Below, one piece after another: positions 50,372 through 58,915 of a stretch of 64,000 bases of DNA. Position 1 is the stretch's first letter, and the number at the start of each line of letters is the position of its first letter. Location of the stretch: NCBI GenBank assembly GCA_021818715.1, contig JAKATN010000002.1:1-64000 (forward strand), read 5' to 3'. Position numbers and translations under genes: made by a program. The notes under the pieces are model-generated. The model did not search any database. It was not told the DNA's origin and saw only the letters and a list, made by a program, of their open reading frames with translations. This DNA comes from Thermoplasmata archaeon (GTDB lineage Archaea > Thermoplasmatota > Thermoplasmata > Thermoplasmatales > Thermoplasmataceae).

Positions 50372-51115
50372 TTACTCTTTTTTCCCTATAATTATGCATC
50401 TGGACTTGATGAATGATTTGCCGTCAAAACCGTATTTGTCCTGGAAATAGGCCTCATTTTTTTCAAGAAAAGAAAGGCATTTCATCCCTGCAACAGAGTC
50501 TGCCATTACCGGGGAGAGCCATTTTTCGACTGTTACCTTCTCCTCCTGTCTTTCTGAATACTCGATCTTAAACCCATAAGATTTGACCAGGTTCAACCAG
50601 TAAGTCATTGACCCGGCCGCGGCATGGGTGTGATCCCTCAGCCTTTCAAGTTCATTGAAAACGTCCAATTCATCGGATTCCGAAGTTACCATGTCGACAA
50701 ATCCGAAATAGCCCGGCTCTTTCAGTATCCTGTAAACCTCAGAGACAAATCTTGGCTTGTCACTGAAATGATGCGCGGCTCTTCTGCAGGTGGCAGTGTC
50801 AAAGGAGGCATCCAAAAAAGGGGTATTGTACGCATCCCCCTTCATCAGTATCATGTTGGAGGCACCTTCCAGCTCCGCCAGTTTTCTGGCCTCATTTAGC
50901 ATCTCCAATGTCATGTCAAGGCCAATCACCACACTTGAACTTCTTGCAAGGGCAAGCGCAGTGAAACCAGTACCAGTGGCAAGGTCTATGGATACGGAAC
51001 CAGCCGGGACTGGCAGATGATCAACCAGGGAGCCAAGATCCTTGCCTGCGGCATGTGAATCGCTCTTTGCATAACTTCCAGCATGTTTCGAAAACAAACC
51101 GGAGGAGTCCTCCAT
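50372..51115 (-). CDS. UbiE-like SAM-dependent methyltransferase
   Basis: A 247-residue protein. It begins FSKHAGSYAKSDSHAAGKDL, typical of UbiE/ArsM-like enzymes. Motif I is SIDLATGTGFTALALARSS, motif II VIGLDMTLEMLNEARKLAE, motif III DAYNTPFLDASFDTATCRRA. The phrase CRRAAHHFSDKPRFVSEVYRIL resembles small-molecule C- or O-methyltransferases acting on quinone-like rings. The real substrate is unknown. The gene is probably monocistronic. Confidence 0.82.
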   Translation of the reverse strand: MEDSSGLFSKHAGSYAKSDSHAAGKDLGSLVDHLPVPAGSVSIDLATGTGFTALALARSSSVVIGLDMTLEMLNEARKLAELEGASNMILMKGDAYNTPFLDASFDTATCRRAAHHFSDKPRFVSEVYRILKEPGYFGFVDMVTSESDELDVFNELERLRDHTHAAAGSMTYWLNLVKSYGFKIEYSERQEEKVTVEKWLSPVMADSVAGMKCLSFLEKNEAYFQDKYGFDGKSFIKSRCIIIGKKE

Positions 51116-51175
51116 GATGGAGTATTATTCTGGGGGCTATAAATCCGCCTGAGATTCTCTGGATATGCGCAAAGG

Positions 51176-51397
51176 TCAGTCTCCTTGCGTATTCACCTCC
51201 ACGGTTTTTCTTGTCCTCGTCTTTCCGGAAAGCAACCTTACGTCTGATACAGCAACGCCGAAGAATGACGCAATCTGCTTCATAACGTCCAGGTTTGCCT
51301 GATTGTTTACGCGCTCTGCCTCTGTATACACAGTGAGGGTAGTTCCGGATTTTTCCGGCTTTCTGTTTCCCCTCCTCACCTTTACCTGTATTATCAT
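51176..51397 (-). CDS. DUF167/YggU-family protein
   Basis: A 73-residue protein matching the DUF167 pattern: an N-terminal strand with Q-V-K-V-R, then VYTEAERVNNQANLDVMKQI, a helix, and VSDVRLLSGKTRTRKTVEV, which carries the family signature 'v-x-l-x-x-G-x-x-S/T-R-x-K'. Function unknown in the family. It begins four bases after the stop of formate-tetrahydrofolate ligase and is in its operon. Confidence 0.8.
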   Translation of the reverse strand: MIIQVKVRRGNRKPEKSGTTLTVYTEAERVNNQANLDVMKQIASFFGVAVSDVRLLSGKTRTRKTVEVNTQGD

Positions 51398-51401
51398 GCC
51401 G

Positions 51402-53033
51402 TTATGATAGGCCGACGATTTCCCCCGAATCGGTAATGTCTATCCCTTCGGACGCGGGTACTTTTGGAAGTCCTGGCATTGTCATTATGTCTCCTGCGAG
51501 AGGTACAAGGAAGCCCGCGCCTGCAGAGATGTTTATTCTTTCTATGGTGAGGGTGAATCCTTCGGGTGAATTGAGCAGGGCTGGATCATCGCTGATAGAA
51601 TTCTGTGTCTTTGCCATACATATTGGCAAACCGGACAAGCCAGTCTTCTCTATGAACTTCAGGTCCTTCACTGCCTGCTTTCCATATGAAACTGAACCGG
51701 CGCCATAGATCCTCTTGGCTATTTTCTCTATCTTGACCTTCACCGGTTCGTTGAACTCGTAGACATAATTCAGCCTGACAGGTTCATTGCTGATATGCCT
51801 AAGCACTTCATTTGCAAGATCAATCCCTCCCTTCCCACCTTCAGTGAACACATCCGATATTGCCGAATCCACCTTTCTGGATTCCAGGATCTCCTTGAGC
51901 GTTGATATTTCGCTTTCCGTGTCAGTAGGGAACCTGTTTATCGCAACGACGGGCTCGACCCCGAAGGATCTGACTATTTCCACATGCCTCAGCAGGTTCT
52001 TTGAACCTTCTCTCACCGCCCCCACATCTTCCACTGAGAGATCCTTGGATCCTGCATGATGCTTTATTGCCCTGATTGTGCCCACTATCACTACTGCATT
52101 AACGGGTAGGGAACCCACACGCGAAACCAGGTCAAAGAATTTCTCCGCCCCCAGATCAGATCCGAACCCCGCTTCAGTAACCAGATAATCCGAGGTTTTC
52201 AAGGCCAGATCATCTGCCAGCACGCTGGAGGTGCCATGGGCAATGTTCCCGAATGGGCCTATATGTATGAATGCCGGTACCCCTTCCGTGGTCTGGGCAA
52301 GGTTGGGTTTAAGAGCATCCACAAGCAGGGCAGCCATGGCCCCCTGCGCGTTGATATCTGACGAGAACACCGGGTTTCCGCTGGACGATTTGGCAATCAT
52401 TATCCTGCCGAGCTTGCTTTTCAGGTCAGCGTATGATTTGCTCAGGCCAAGAATGGCCATGACCTCCGAAGCGGGCGTGATCACAAACCGATCAGGTGTG
52501 AGCGCTCCATAGTCCTTCCCTCCAACTCCAACTAAGATTGATCTCAGAGATCGATCGTTCATGTCGACAGTTCTTGGGAATAGGAGTTCTTTTGGATCGA
52601 TTCCAAGTTTGTTGGCAAAGTACATATGATTGTTTATTAGCGCCGAAAGAAGGTTGTGTGCCGCCGATACGGATGGAAAATCCCCCGTGAATATCAGGTT
52701 GATCCTGTCGCTTGGTTCAACCTTGGATTTCCCGCCTCCAGTGGCACCGCCTTTGACGCCGAAACATGGGCCAAGCGAAGGTTCCCTGATTGCAATACAG
52801 ACCTTCTTGCCAAGTTGCTGCAGCGCCTGTCCAAGGCCGATCACCGTCGTGGTTTTACCTTCTCCCGCAGGAGTCGGGGTCATGGCCGTCACCAGGATCA
52901 ACTTCCCCTTTCTTGGGCTGCGGAAAGCAGGATTGTCAAGCGGTATCTTTGCGAGGTGTTTACCGTAGGGTTCAATCGAGTCTGCTGCAATTTTCAGCTT
53001 ATCTGCTATCTCTGTAATGGGTCTCAGTGCCAT
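51402..53033 (-). CDS. fhs: Formate--tetrahydrofolate ligase
   Basis: A 543-residue enzyme of normal length. The P-loop is TPAGEGKTTTVIGLGQAL near residue 52. Other family blocks are CIAIREPSLGPCFGVKGGAT, NLIFTGDFPSVSAAHNLLSA, HIGPFGNIAHGTSSV, EAGFGSDLGAEKF and INRFPTDTESEI. It joins formate to tetrahydrofolate using ATP to give 10-formyl-tetrahydrofolate. This enzyme is found in only part of the archaea, so folate-type C1 carriers are implied; the H protein of glycine cleavage at 29802 fits that. Confidence 0.94.
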   Translation of the reverse strand: MALRPITEIADKLKIAADSIEPYGKHLAKIPLDNPAFRSPRKGKLILVTAMTPTPAGEGKTTTVIGLGQALQQLGKKVCIAIREPSLGPCFGVKGGATGGGKSKVEPSDRINLIFTGDFPSVSAAHNLLSALINNHMYFANKLGIDPKELLFPRTVDMNDRSLRSILVGVGGKDYGALTPDRFVITPASEVMAILGLSKSYADLKSKLGRIMIAKSSSGNPVFSSDINAQGAMAALLVDALKPNLAQTTEGVPAFIHIGPFGNIAHGTSSVLADDLALKTSDYLVTEAGFGSDLGAEKFFDLVSRVGSLPVNAVVIVGTIRAIKHHAGSKDLSVEDVGAVREGSKNLLRHVEIVRSFGVEPVVAINRFPTDTESEISTLKEILESRKVDSAISDVFTEGGKGGIDLANEVLRHISNEPVRLNYVYEFNEPVKVKIEKIAKRIYGAGSVSYGKQAVKDLKFIEKTGLSGLPICMAKTQNSISDDPALLNSPEGFTLTIERINISAGAGFLVPLAGDIMTMPGLPKVPASEGIDITDSGEIVGLS

Positions 53034-53087
53034 GTAAATCTCTTAGTGACAGCAACTTCAAAATTAACCCTTGCCATTAATATGTAT

Positions 53088-53132
53088 GTGCAGAAGCTTA
53101 TATCTAACACACTGTGCAGCTTCTTAGAAGCT
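53088..53132. promoter_or_regulatory. Palindromic and repeated motif between fhs and dsrE
   Basis: AGCTTCT at 53118-53124, one T, and AGAAGCT at 53126-53132 form a perfect palindrome. GTGCAGAAGCTTA at 53088-53100 repeats its right arm, and GTGCAG recurs at 53114-53119. The cluster lies in the 245-base gap between the two divergent transcription units and may bind a shared regulator. Confidence 0.4.
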
Positions 53133-53278
53133 TAAGGAGTCATTTTGCCCTTACAGGTAAGGCGTTTTGAGCAGAAAAAATAAGGATTGGGATCGCAGGA
53201 TTTTCCCGAAGTTCGAAGGCTTACCTATAAGGTGTTATCAATAAAAGCGATCCTTCAATAAACAACGGAGATGAACGT

Positions 53279-53692
53279 ATGGCGGATAAGGTAGCCCTGA
53301 TTTTGTTTTCTGGAACCATGGACAAGTTGATGGCAGGATCTATAATCGCATCCGGTGCAGTTGCAAACGGAATGGAGGTGGACATATTCGTCACTTTCTG
53401 GGCTTTATTGCAACTTAAAAAGACTGGAGTGCCCAAACCCACCCTCAGCCCGGAAGCGGGTGACATGTCCAAGCAGATAATGAAAATAATGCAGGAAAAG
53501 AAGGTACCATCATGGCTGGACACCATCAGGAATCTGAAGGATATCGGCACAGTCAATCTTTATGGGTGCGCAATGTTCGCCGATCTTCTTGGACTGAAGA
53601 AGGAAGATCTCGATCCGATCGTGAAGGAAGTCATTGGAGTATCCCAGTTCGTGGACATGGCCAAGGATTCCAAAATGACGCTGTTTCTGTGA
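53279..53692 (+). CDS. DsrE-family sulfur-relay protein
   Basis: A 137-residue protein of the DsrE/F-like fold: [40 protein letters not shown], a long insert with [20 protein letters not shown], then [20 protein letters not shown], where the Cys (about residue 99) is the expected persulfide carrier. Family members pass sulfane sulfur to TusA. GGAGATG lies five bases before ATG 53279. It heads an operon with TusA, a flavoprotein and a DUF1641 protein. Confidence 0.85.
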   Translation: MADKVALILFSGTMDKLMAGSIIASGAVANGMEVDIFVTFWALLQLKKTGVPKPTLSPEAGDMSKQIMKIMQEKKVPSWLDTIRNLKDIGTVNLYGCAMFADLLGLKKEDLDPIVKEVIGVSQFVDMAKDSKMTLFL

Positions 53693-53708
53693 AAATAAGG
53701 TGATAAAA

Positions 53709-53948
53709 ATGGAAGAAATCAAACCGACAAGGGTTATAGATGCAAGAGGAAGTTTCTGCCCCGGGCCGCTTATGGAAATGATAAAGGCATACAAACAGGG
53801 AAAAGTTGGAGACGTCATATCCATTTACTCTACGGATACAGGCACCAAGAAGGACGCCCCGGAATGGATAAAGAAGTCCGGAAATGAGCTTATCGGTGTT
53901 TATGATCGAAAGGGCTACTTCGAGATAGTGATGAGAAAGACAAAGTAG
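53709..53948 (+). CDS. tusA: TusA/SirA-like sulfur carrier
   Basis: A 79-residue protein. [20 protein letters not shown] contains the C-P-x-P motif, whose Cys carries the persulfide. The rest has the strand-helix-strand TusA fold ending [15 protein letters not shown] 53709 is preceded by AGGTGAT at 53698-53704 with five bases spacing, which decides against GTG 53700. It would receive sulfur from the DsrE-family protein and pass it on within the operon's sulfur oxidation or trafficking system. Confidence 0.9.
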   Translation: MEEIKPTRVIDARGSFCPGPLMEMIKAYKQGKVGDVISIYSTDTGTKKDAPEWIKKSGNELIGVYDRKGYFEIVMRKTK

Positions 53949-53956
53949 TGTTATTC

Positions 53957-55102
53957 ATGCCATTAAACAGAAAGAGAGCCATCATAGTAGGCGATGGCGC
54001 CGCCGGAACCATATTGGCGAACAAGCTTAGATTTCATTCGGATCCCTCCGAAATCGAGATTGTTGTTTTCGGGAAATCCGAGAACCACTACTTCAAGCCC
54101 GACGGGGTTCAGATCCCATTTGGGTTCAAGGACTACCGCAACAGCGTAAAGCCCACCCAGTCCCTCTTCAATTATGGAATACAGTTTATCAAATCGGGCA
54201 TCAAGGAATTCGATCTGGACAATTCAACGGTGAAATGCGAGAAGGATAACACATTCCGGTATGATTACCTCATCATCGCTACGGGTGACAGGTTTTCAAC
54301 GGAAGATCTTCCCGGGTATGAAAAGGCGGCTTCCCACTTTTACAGCCTGGAAGCATCGCTTGATCTTAAAAGAAAGCTTTCGGCTTTCAGGGGGGGAAAG
54401 ATTGTTATCGGACAGGCAAGCATACCCATACAGTGCCCTCCGGCACCTTACGAATTCACCTTCCAGCTGATCCAGTACCTCAAGCTACGGGGGATCAGGG
54501 ATAAGACGGAAATCCATTACGTCTACCCGCTCAACAGGGTATTCACAATACCCAATGTCTCAGATTTTGTCGAAAAGCTGATGGAGGAGCAGGGTGTCAT
54601 AATCCATAAGATGTTCAACGTCGACTCCCTCGATCCGGCAGGGAAGAAAGTTAACTCCCTGGAGGGAGAGACTCTTGACTATGACCTCCTGATTCTTGTG
54701 CCGCCACACAGCGGGCAGAAGGTGATAACTGAATCTGGCCTGGCTGACCAGAGCGGTTACATATCAGTGGACAGGCATCATCTCAATTACAAGGATTATG
54801 ACAACGTTTTCGCGATAGGGGATGCCACCGACCTGCCAATATCAAAGGCAGGCGCAACTGCACATTTCCAGTCTGAGTACCTTGCTAACCGGATAGCCAA
54901 CGAGGTTAATGGAAACGCCTTCTTTGATTCCTACAACGGGGAGGTGGCCTGTACCACCATAACAAGCGGAACCCAGGCTATAACACTCTTCTTCAGCTAT
55001 GATAAGCCTCCCAGGGCAAATTTCCAGAGCAAGTCAGATTATTTCCTGAAATGGACATCCTCTGACACTTATTTTTCCGCAATGCTGAGGGGCATAATGT
55101 GA
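53957..55102 (+). CDS. Sulfide:quinone oxidoreductase-like flavoprotein
   Basis: A 381-residue FAD-dependent pyridine nucleotide-disulfide-type oxidoreductase. The FAD site is RAIIVGDGAAGTILANKL, the second motif is YDYLIIATGDRF and the C-terminal motif NVFAIGDATDLPI. Cysteines in PIQCPPAPYEFTF and EVACTTITSGTQA fall where SQR-type enzymes have their active cysteines, and the C-terminal tail is amphipathic (YFLKWTSSDTYFSAM), suggesting membrane attachment. It may oxidise sulfide or a protein persulfide to the quinone pool. ATG 53957 or GTG 53948 can be the start. Confidence 0.82.
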   Translation: MPLNRKRAIIVGDGAAGTILANKLRFHSDPSEIEIVVFGKSENHYFKPDGVQIPFGFKDYRNSVKPTQSLFNYGIQFIKSGIKEFDLDNSTVKCEKDNTFRYDYLIIATGDRFSTEDLPGYEKAASHFYSLEASLDLKRKLSAFRGGKIVIGQASIPIQCPPAPYEFTFQLIQYLKLRGIRDKTEIHYVYPLNRVFTIPNVSDFVEKLMEEQGVIIHKMFNVDSLDPAGKKVNSLEGETLDYDLLILVPPHSGQKVITESGLADQSGYISVDRHHLNYKDYDNVFAIGDATDLPISKAGATAHFQSEYLANRIANEVNGNAFFDSYNGEVACTTITSGTQAITLFFSYDKPPRANFQSKSDYFLKWTSSDTYFSAMLRGIM

Positions 55103-55112
55103 GGTGATAATG

Positions 55113-55598
55113 ATGGAACTATCAGATGAGAAAGACAAATTTGACACTTTGATTCAGGAACTGTTGGACAACTCGGATATCGTGCTTTCCCTACTCCCCC
55201 TGCTGAAGCGGCTCAAGGAAGCCGGCATAATCGATCTCTTCGCAGGCATAACAAAGGACTATGTGCCGACCGACGTTGAGTTTCTGGGCCACTTTTTCTC
55301 TTCAAGGGAATTCACCTACTCGATTCTCAAGAGTGCAAATCTTGTGTTGAGCCTGCTATATGCCCTTTCCGACGAGAAGGTTTCCGATACAGTCAAGAAT
55401 GTTATGTTCAATCTCAGGGGGATAATAGACGGAGTCAGCGAGAGCCAGAAGGACAACTCCCCGCTTTCAATCATCGATCTGTACCGCCTCTCCAGGGACA
55501 GGAATGCAGTGAGAGGAATAAGGGCCTATGTGGCTGTCATGCGATCCATAGGGGAGATTTTCGAGCGGACTGGAAAAGAATGCAAGGGCCTGGACTGA
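55113..55598 (+). CDS. DUF1641-family protein
   Basis: About 161 residues, all helical, with three repeated-looking amphipathic helices (DIVLSLLPLLKRLKEAGIID, SILKSANLVLSLLYALSDEK, GIRAYVAVMRSIGEIFERTG). This fits DUF1641, a family found beside SQR-like flavoproteins and formate dehydrogenases. GAGGTGAT at 55101-55108 overlaps the stop of the preceding gene and serves ATG 55113 (ATG 55110 and GTG 55104 are alternatives). It probably forms a complex with the flavoprotein; no catalytic residues are seen. Confidence 0.75.
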   Translation: MELSDEKDKFDTLIQELLDNSDIVLSLLPLLKRLKEAGIIDLFAGITKDYVPTDVEFLGHFFSSREFTYSILKSANLVLSLLYALSDEKVSDTVKNVMFNLRGIIDGVSESQKDNSPLSIIDLYRLSRDRNAVRGIRAYVAVMRSIGEIFERTGKECKGLD

Positions 55599-55655
55599 TC
55601 AACGGGACTTGCAATCAGCCCCGGCTCCCCGCCCAGGCTTAATCAACCTTAGGGT

Positions 55656-56207
55656 TTATGAATGGGAGCCTGAAGCCGCAGAGGCTGCATAAGCCTCTAT
55701 CTGCAGGTACAGGTTGACCTTTTCACCGAGCAGCATCCCTCCCCCCTCCAGGATCATGTTCCATTTTACTCCAAATTCGCTTCTCTGTATTGTTGCAGAT
55801 GCGCTAAGGCCAAACCGGGTATTTCCATAGGGATCCTTTATTTTCCCGCTGTACTCTCCACGGAAGGAAACTTCTCTGGTTACTCCCCGGATGGTCAGAT
55901 CTCCTGTTATCTCCACATCTTCTTTGCTGCCTCTAATTCTCTTTGTCCTGAAGGTAATCTGCGGATATTCCTTCATCGCCATTATCTTGTCTGATCTCAG
56001 ATCGTTGTCCCTGTCCGGATTGCCCGTATCAATGCTGGCAACGTCTATGGTGAACTCCGCTCTGACGCTGTTGAAGTCGTCAGGGTCACCGGCAATTTCT
56101 GCCCTGAAATTCCCAAATCTTCCTTTCACGGTTGAGATCATCATGTGCTTTATCCCGAATTCTACGCTGGAATGCGCTACGTCCAGTGTCCATTTTTTCT
56201 GATCCAT
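55656..56207 (-). CDS. YceI-family lipocalin-like protein
   Basis: About 183 residues. It starts WTLDVAHSSVEFGIKHMMISTVKGRFGNF, the family N-terminus with the ligand-contacting His and the 'V-x-G-x-F' strand. It continues with VDVASIDTGNPDRDNDLRSD and DLTIRGVTREVSF. No signal peptide is present, so it is cytosolic, unlike many bacterial forms. YceI proteins bind isoprenoid-type lipids. ATG 56207 is favoured by GGTG six bases upstream. It is divergent from an HxlR regulator that probably controls it. Confidence 0.88.
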   Translation of the reverse strand: MDQKKWTLDVAHSSVEFGIKHMMISTVKGRFGNFRAEIAGDPDDFNSVRAEFTIDVASIDTGNPDRDNDLRSDKIMAMKEYPQITFRTKRIRGSKEDVEITGDLTIRGVTREVSFRGEYSGKIKDPYGNTRFGLSASATIQRSEFGVKWNMILEGGGMLLGEKVNLYLQIEAYAASAASGSHS

Positions 56208-56225
56208 TTTAACACCTAGATTACT

Positions 56226-56246
56226 TTTCGCAAGTGACTTGCGAAA
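56226..56246. promoter_or_regulatory. Perfect 21-base palindrome, candidate HxlR operator
   Basis: TTTCGCAAGT, a central G and ACTTGCGAAA form a palindrome of 10+1+10 bases without mismatch. It lies between the YceI TATA-like GATTATATCAC (56253-56262) and its ATG, and 57 bases before the HxlR gene. A second, spaced pair ATGTG/CACAT (56251-56255, 56266-56270) overlaps the YceI box and abuts the TTTAAATAA box of hxlR at 56270-56278. Confidence 0.6.
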
Positions 56247-56302
56247 TTCGATGTGATATAATCGCCACATTTAAATAACATTTGTAACTTAGTGTAAAGG
56301 AG

Positions 56303-56698
56303 ATGACTGTGAGTAAAGTTACTGAAGCAGTGGAGGAACTCTCGCCGGGAATTCAACACTGCCCAATTGTGGCGGCAATAAAGCAGATCGGGGGAGAATG
56401 GAAGCTCATCGTGATCAGGTATCTCTGGCAGAGGCCGATGGGATTCAACGAATTGCTGAAGACTGTGGAGGGGCTCAATTCCAAGACCCTTTCTTCGACG
56501 CTGAAGTATCTGGAGAGCCATGGAATTATTGCCCGGGTGGTTGAAAACACCAGGCCATTCAGGGTTAGATATTCCCTCACAGAGAAGGGAAGGGCACTTG
56601 AGGAGCCGCTGAGGGACCTGCAGAAGTGGGGAGAGGACTGGATAATAAACGGGCAGAACCAATCAGGCCAGGCCCTTCCAAATCAATGCGTGCAGTGA
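56303..56698 (+). CDS. HxlR-family transcriptional regulator
   Basis: A 131-residue winged-helix protein. CPIVAAIKQIGGEWKLIVIR is the family start with the conserved Cys, followed by RPMGFNELLKTVEGLNSKTLSSTLKYLESHGII and the wing ARVVENTRPFRVRYSLTEKGRAL. HxlR proteins respond to aldehydes, oxidants or redox changes, often through this Cys. AAGGAG precedes ATG 56303. Its TATA box and operator-like palindromes are shared with the divergent yceI gene, so it likely represses both. Confidence 0.9.
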   Translation: MTVSKVTEAVEELSPGIQHCPIVAAIKQIGGEWKLIVIRYLWQRPMGFNELLKTVEGLNSKTLSSTLKYLESHGIIARVVENTRPFRVRYSLTEKGRALEEPLRDLQKWGEDWIINGQNQSGQALPNQCVQ

Positions 56699-57171
56699 TC
56701 TCCCAATCGGGTAATTATTGAGTTTATCGTCTTCAGAATGGAATCATAATGCGTACCCTCCCAGTACACCTTTCCGCAGTTGAGGCAGACAAACGCAGAG
56801 GCATATCTGCCCCGCACGCCTTCTGGCACCCGATCTGACACCTGGCTCATTGGAACCCTGGATGTCTTCCCATTGCACAAAGGACACCTGGTGAAGAAAA
56901 GTTCCCTTGACGGGGCGAACTCAGAAAGGAACAGCGCAAGCTGATCATTGATATTTTCAGATAGAACATAGAGGGAATGACTGTACCTTTTAGAGAGTTC
57001 CCTGTCCCTTGTGATCAGGAATAAACCCTTACTGGTGCAGTATTCCATTATCTTGGCATCACTCCAATCTGAGGTTGCGTATTCTACCGAGTAACCCATC
57101 ATCCTGAGCCACCTGGTGAGTCTGCCGAGCATGCTGTCTGCAAGGAACCCTTCCACCCGAAAACGGGTCAT
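56683..57171 (-). CDS. Mut7-C RNase-domain protein with zinc ribbon
   Basis: About 162 residues. The N-terminal PIN-like Mut7-C domain reads FLADSMLGRLTRWLRMMGYSVEYA with the first acidic residue, then GLFLITRDRELSKRY with the second pair. The C-terminal zinc ribbon is TRCPLCNGKTSRV ... VCLNCGKVYWEGTHYD. The order is the one normal for stand-alone archaeal Mut7-C proteins, which are predicted RNases; the biological target is not known. It converges on hxlR and overlaps it by 16 bases. Confidence 0.88.
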   Translation of the reverse strand: MTRFRVEGFLADSMLGRLTRWLRMMGYSVEYATSDWSDAKIMEYCTSKGLFLITRDRELSKRYSHSLYVLSENINDQLALFLSEFAPSRELFFTRCPLCNGKTSRVPMSQVSDRVPEGVRGRYASAFVCLNCGKVYWEGTHYDSILKTINSIITRLGDHCTH

Positions 57172-57262
57172 ATTCACTCACCCCTCATTTGCCGTAGACC
57201 ACAATTCTATTGGGATAATTTAAAGTGGCTGTTCGTGGCAGGCAGGGAAACAGAAAAAAGAA

Positions 57263-58756
57263 TCACCTGTCAGTATAATCCTCGTATGGATCAAATCCAA
57301 TGATGCCCTTCGACGGTTCAAGGGATGTAAGCTCAAGCGGGAGGCCTTTGGTTTCCCTGATCGTGAACAGAGTTATCACCGCGCCCAGAGTTGAGAAAAG
57401 TGCGAGGAGCTCAAATTCTCCGGCCTGCCCCAGTGCAAATCCAAGAATCAGGAAGAGAAAAGTGAATATTCCCGCCCCAAGTTTCGCCACAGAAGATGCA
57501 ATTCCATGGGCTGTCGCCCTGATCTCAGTGGGAAAGAGTTCTGTCGGCAAAATGAATGTTGTAGTATTTGGGCCTATGTTGCCGAAAAGGTATGAAATCC
57601 CGAAAACCGTTATGAAGAGGCCTACGTTGTTTTCCAGGGTATTGTAGAAAATTCCCAGGACCAGGTAGGATACTGCCATGACCAGGAACCCAAACCACTG
57701 CAGTGCTTTCCTGCCCACGATGTCCACCGTAGCTACTGCAATGAAGTAACCAGGAACAGCAAAAGCTGCGGCAAGCACGGTATCACCGATTGCTGTGTTC
57801 GTGACAGCAGTTTTCAGGGATCCGGCGGTGCCGTATCCGATATTATTCAGGATGAAGCTGTTGTTCAGCGTGGTCCCGTAAAATGCCATATCAAAAATGA
57901 ACCAGGTTATCGATGTGCCCAGAATGAAGGTCATGTATTTTCTGAGCAGTCCTGAATAATCTGTCTTTTTCGAAACGGGATTAACAGTCTCGGTTATCTC
58001 GGCAGCATTTCCGCCAACAATTGTTCTGGTGGCTCTTGAGGCATATTCCGCATTTCCTCTGACCTGCAGGGAGAACCTTGGGGTTTCCAGCATTTTCCTT
58101 CTGAGATAAACCACGTAAAATGCAGGTACAGCGCCAAATCCAAGCATGAATCGCCAGGAATAGGAAAGTGGAATGGTATAAATTGCAACCAGACCGACAA
58201 GTGCACCTGCAAGCAGACCCAATCCCTGCATCGCAAAGACCATTCCCACAAGTTTTCCCCTGTGCTTGCTGCTCGAATACTCGCTCATTATTGTGGAACT
58301 GATTGGGTAATCGCCGCCAACTCCTATACCAAGAAGGAATCTGCTTATCACCAGCATTGTGGAATTTACAGAAAATGCTGAAATTACTGTAAATGCTATG
58401 ATGATCCCAAGCTCCATCCCGTAGACAGCCTTCCTTCCCATGCGGTCCGAAATGTTGCCGAAAATGAATGCACCGGCAAAGGCGCCGAAGAGAGCGGCCG
58501 AGGTTATTGCCCCCTCGACGACTGAGAGATTCGCAACCTGGTAACCGAACAGCACGGTAGATCCAGAGGCGGTAACCTTCAGGTTGAACCCGGCGGGAGA
58601 AGCCAGTATTGGCATGGCGACAGTGAGAACAAAAAGCAGGTATGCATCTGTGAAGAAACCCATCCCTGCAACAATCATTGTTTTGATGTGTCCCTTTCTG
58701 AGCCCCGAATCGTCCAGAGTCTTAAGTATCCCGTCTGACGGGTCAGCTGGACTCAT
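57263..58756 (-). CDS. MFS transporter, phosphate/aromatic-acid:H+ symporter-like
   Basis: About 497 residues and 12 spans. The start (MIVAGMGFFTDAYLLFVLTV) has the D-A-Y/D motif of PHS and AAHS symporters, motif A is GNISDRMGRKAVYG, and LLGIGVGGDYPISSTIMSEY is the sugar-porter-like motif B. The long central loop and the second half (ATVDIVGRKALQWFG) agree. This type takes up phosphate or carboxylic and aromatic acids with protons; which one is not decidable. ATG 58756 is chosen over TTG 58777; a TATA-like ATTATATAGG lies near 58795. Confidence 0.85.
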   Translation of the reverse strand: MSPADPSDGILKTLDDSGLRKGHIKTMIVAGMGFFTDAYLLFVLTVAMPILASPAGFNLKVTASGSTVLFGYQVANLSVVEGAITSAALFGAFAGAFIFGNISDRMGRKAVYGMELGIIIAFTVISAFSVNSTMLVISRFLLGIGVGGDYPISSTIMSEYSSSKHRGKLVGMVFAMQGLGLLAGALVGLVAIYTIPLSYSWRFMLGFGAVPAFYVVYLRRKMLETPRFSLQVRGNAEYASRATRTIVGGNAAEITETVNPVSKKTDYSGLLRKYMTFILGTSITWFIFDMAFYGTTLNNSFILNNIGYGTAGSLKTAVTNTAIGDTVLAAAFAVPGYFIAVATVDIVGRKALQWFGFLVMAVSYLVLGIFYNTLENNVGLFITVFGISYLFGNIGPNTTTFILPTELFPTEIRATAHGIASSVAKLGAGIFTFLFLILGFALGQAGEFELLALFSTLGAVITLFTIRETKGLPLELTSLEPSKGIIGFDPYEDYTDR

Positions 58757-58915
58757 TATAAGGAATATACTGAGCAAATTTAGGGTTTACCTATATAATT
58801 TGCCTATTCTAAATAGCACTATATATGATAAGGTTATACGCGCGGAAAGAAATTCACCCCCGATAACCCTGAAACAGGCAGAAATACTGCGATGGGAGGG
58901 CCGGTGTGTAGTTCT

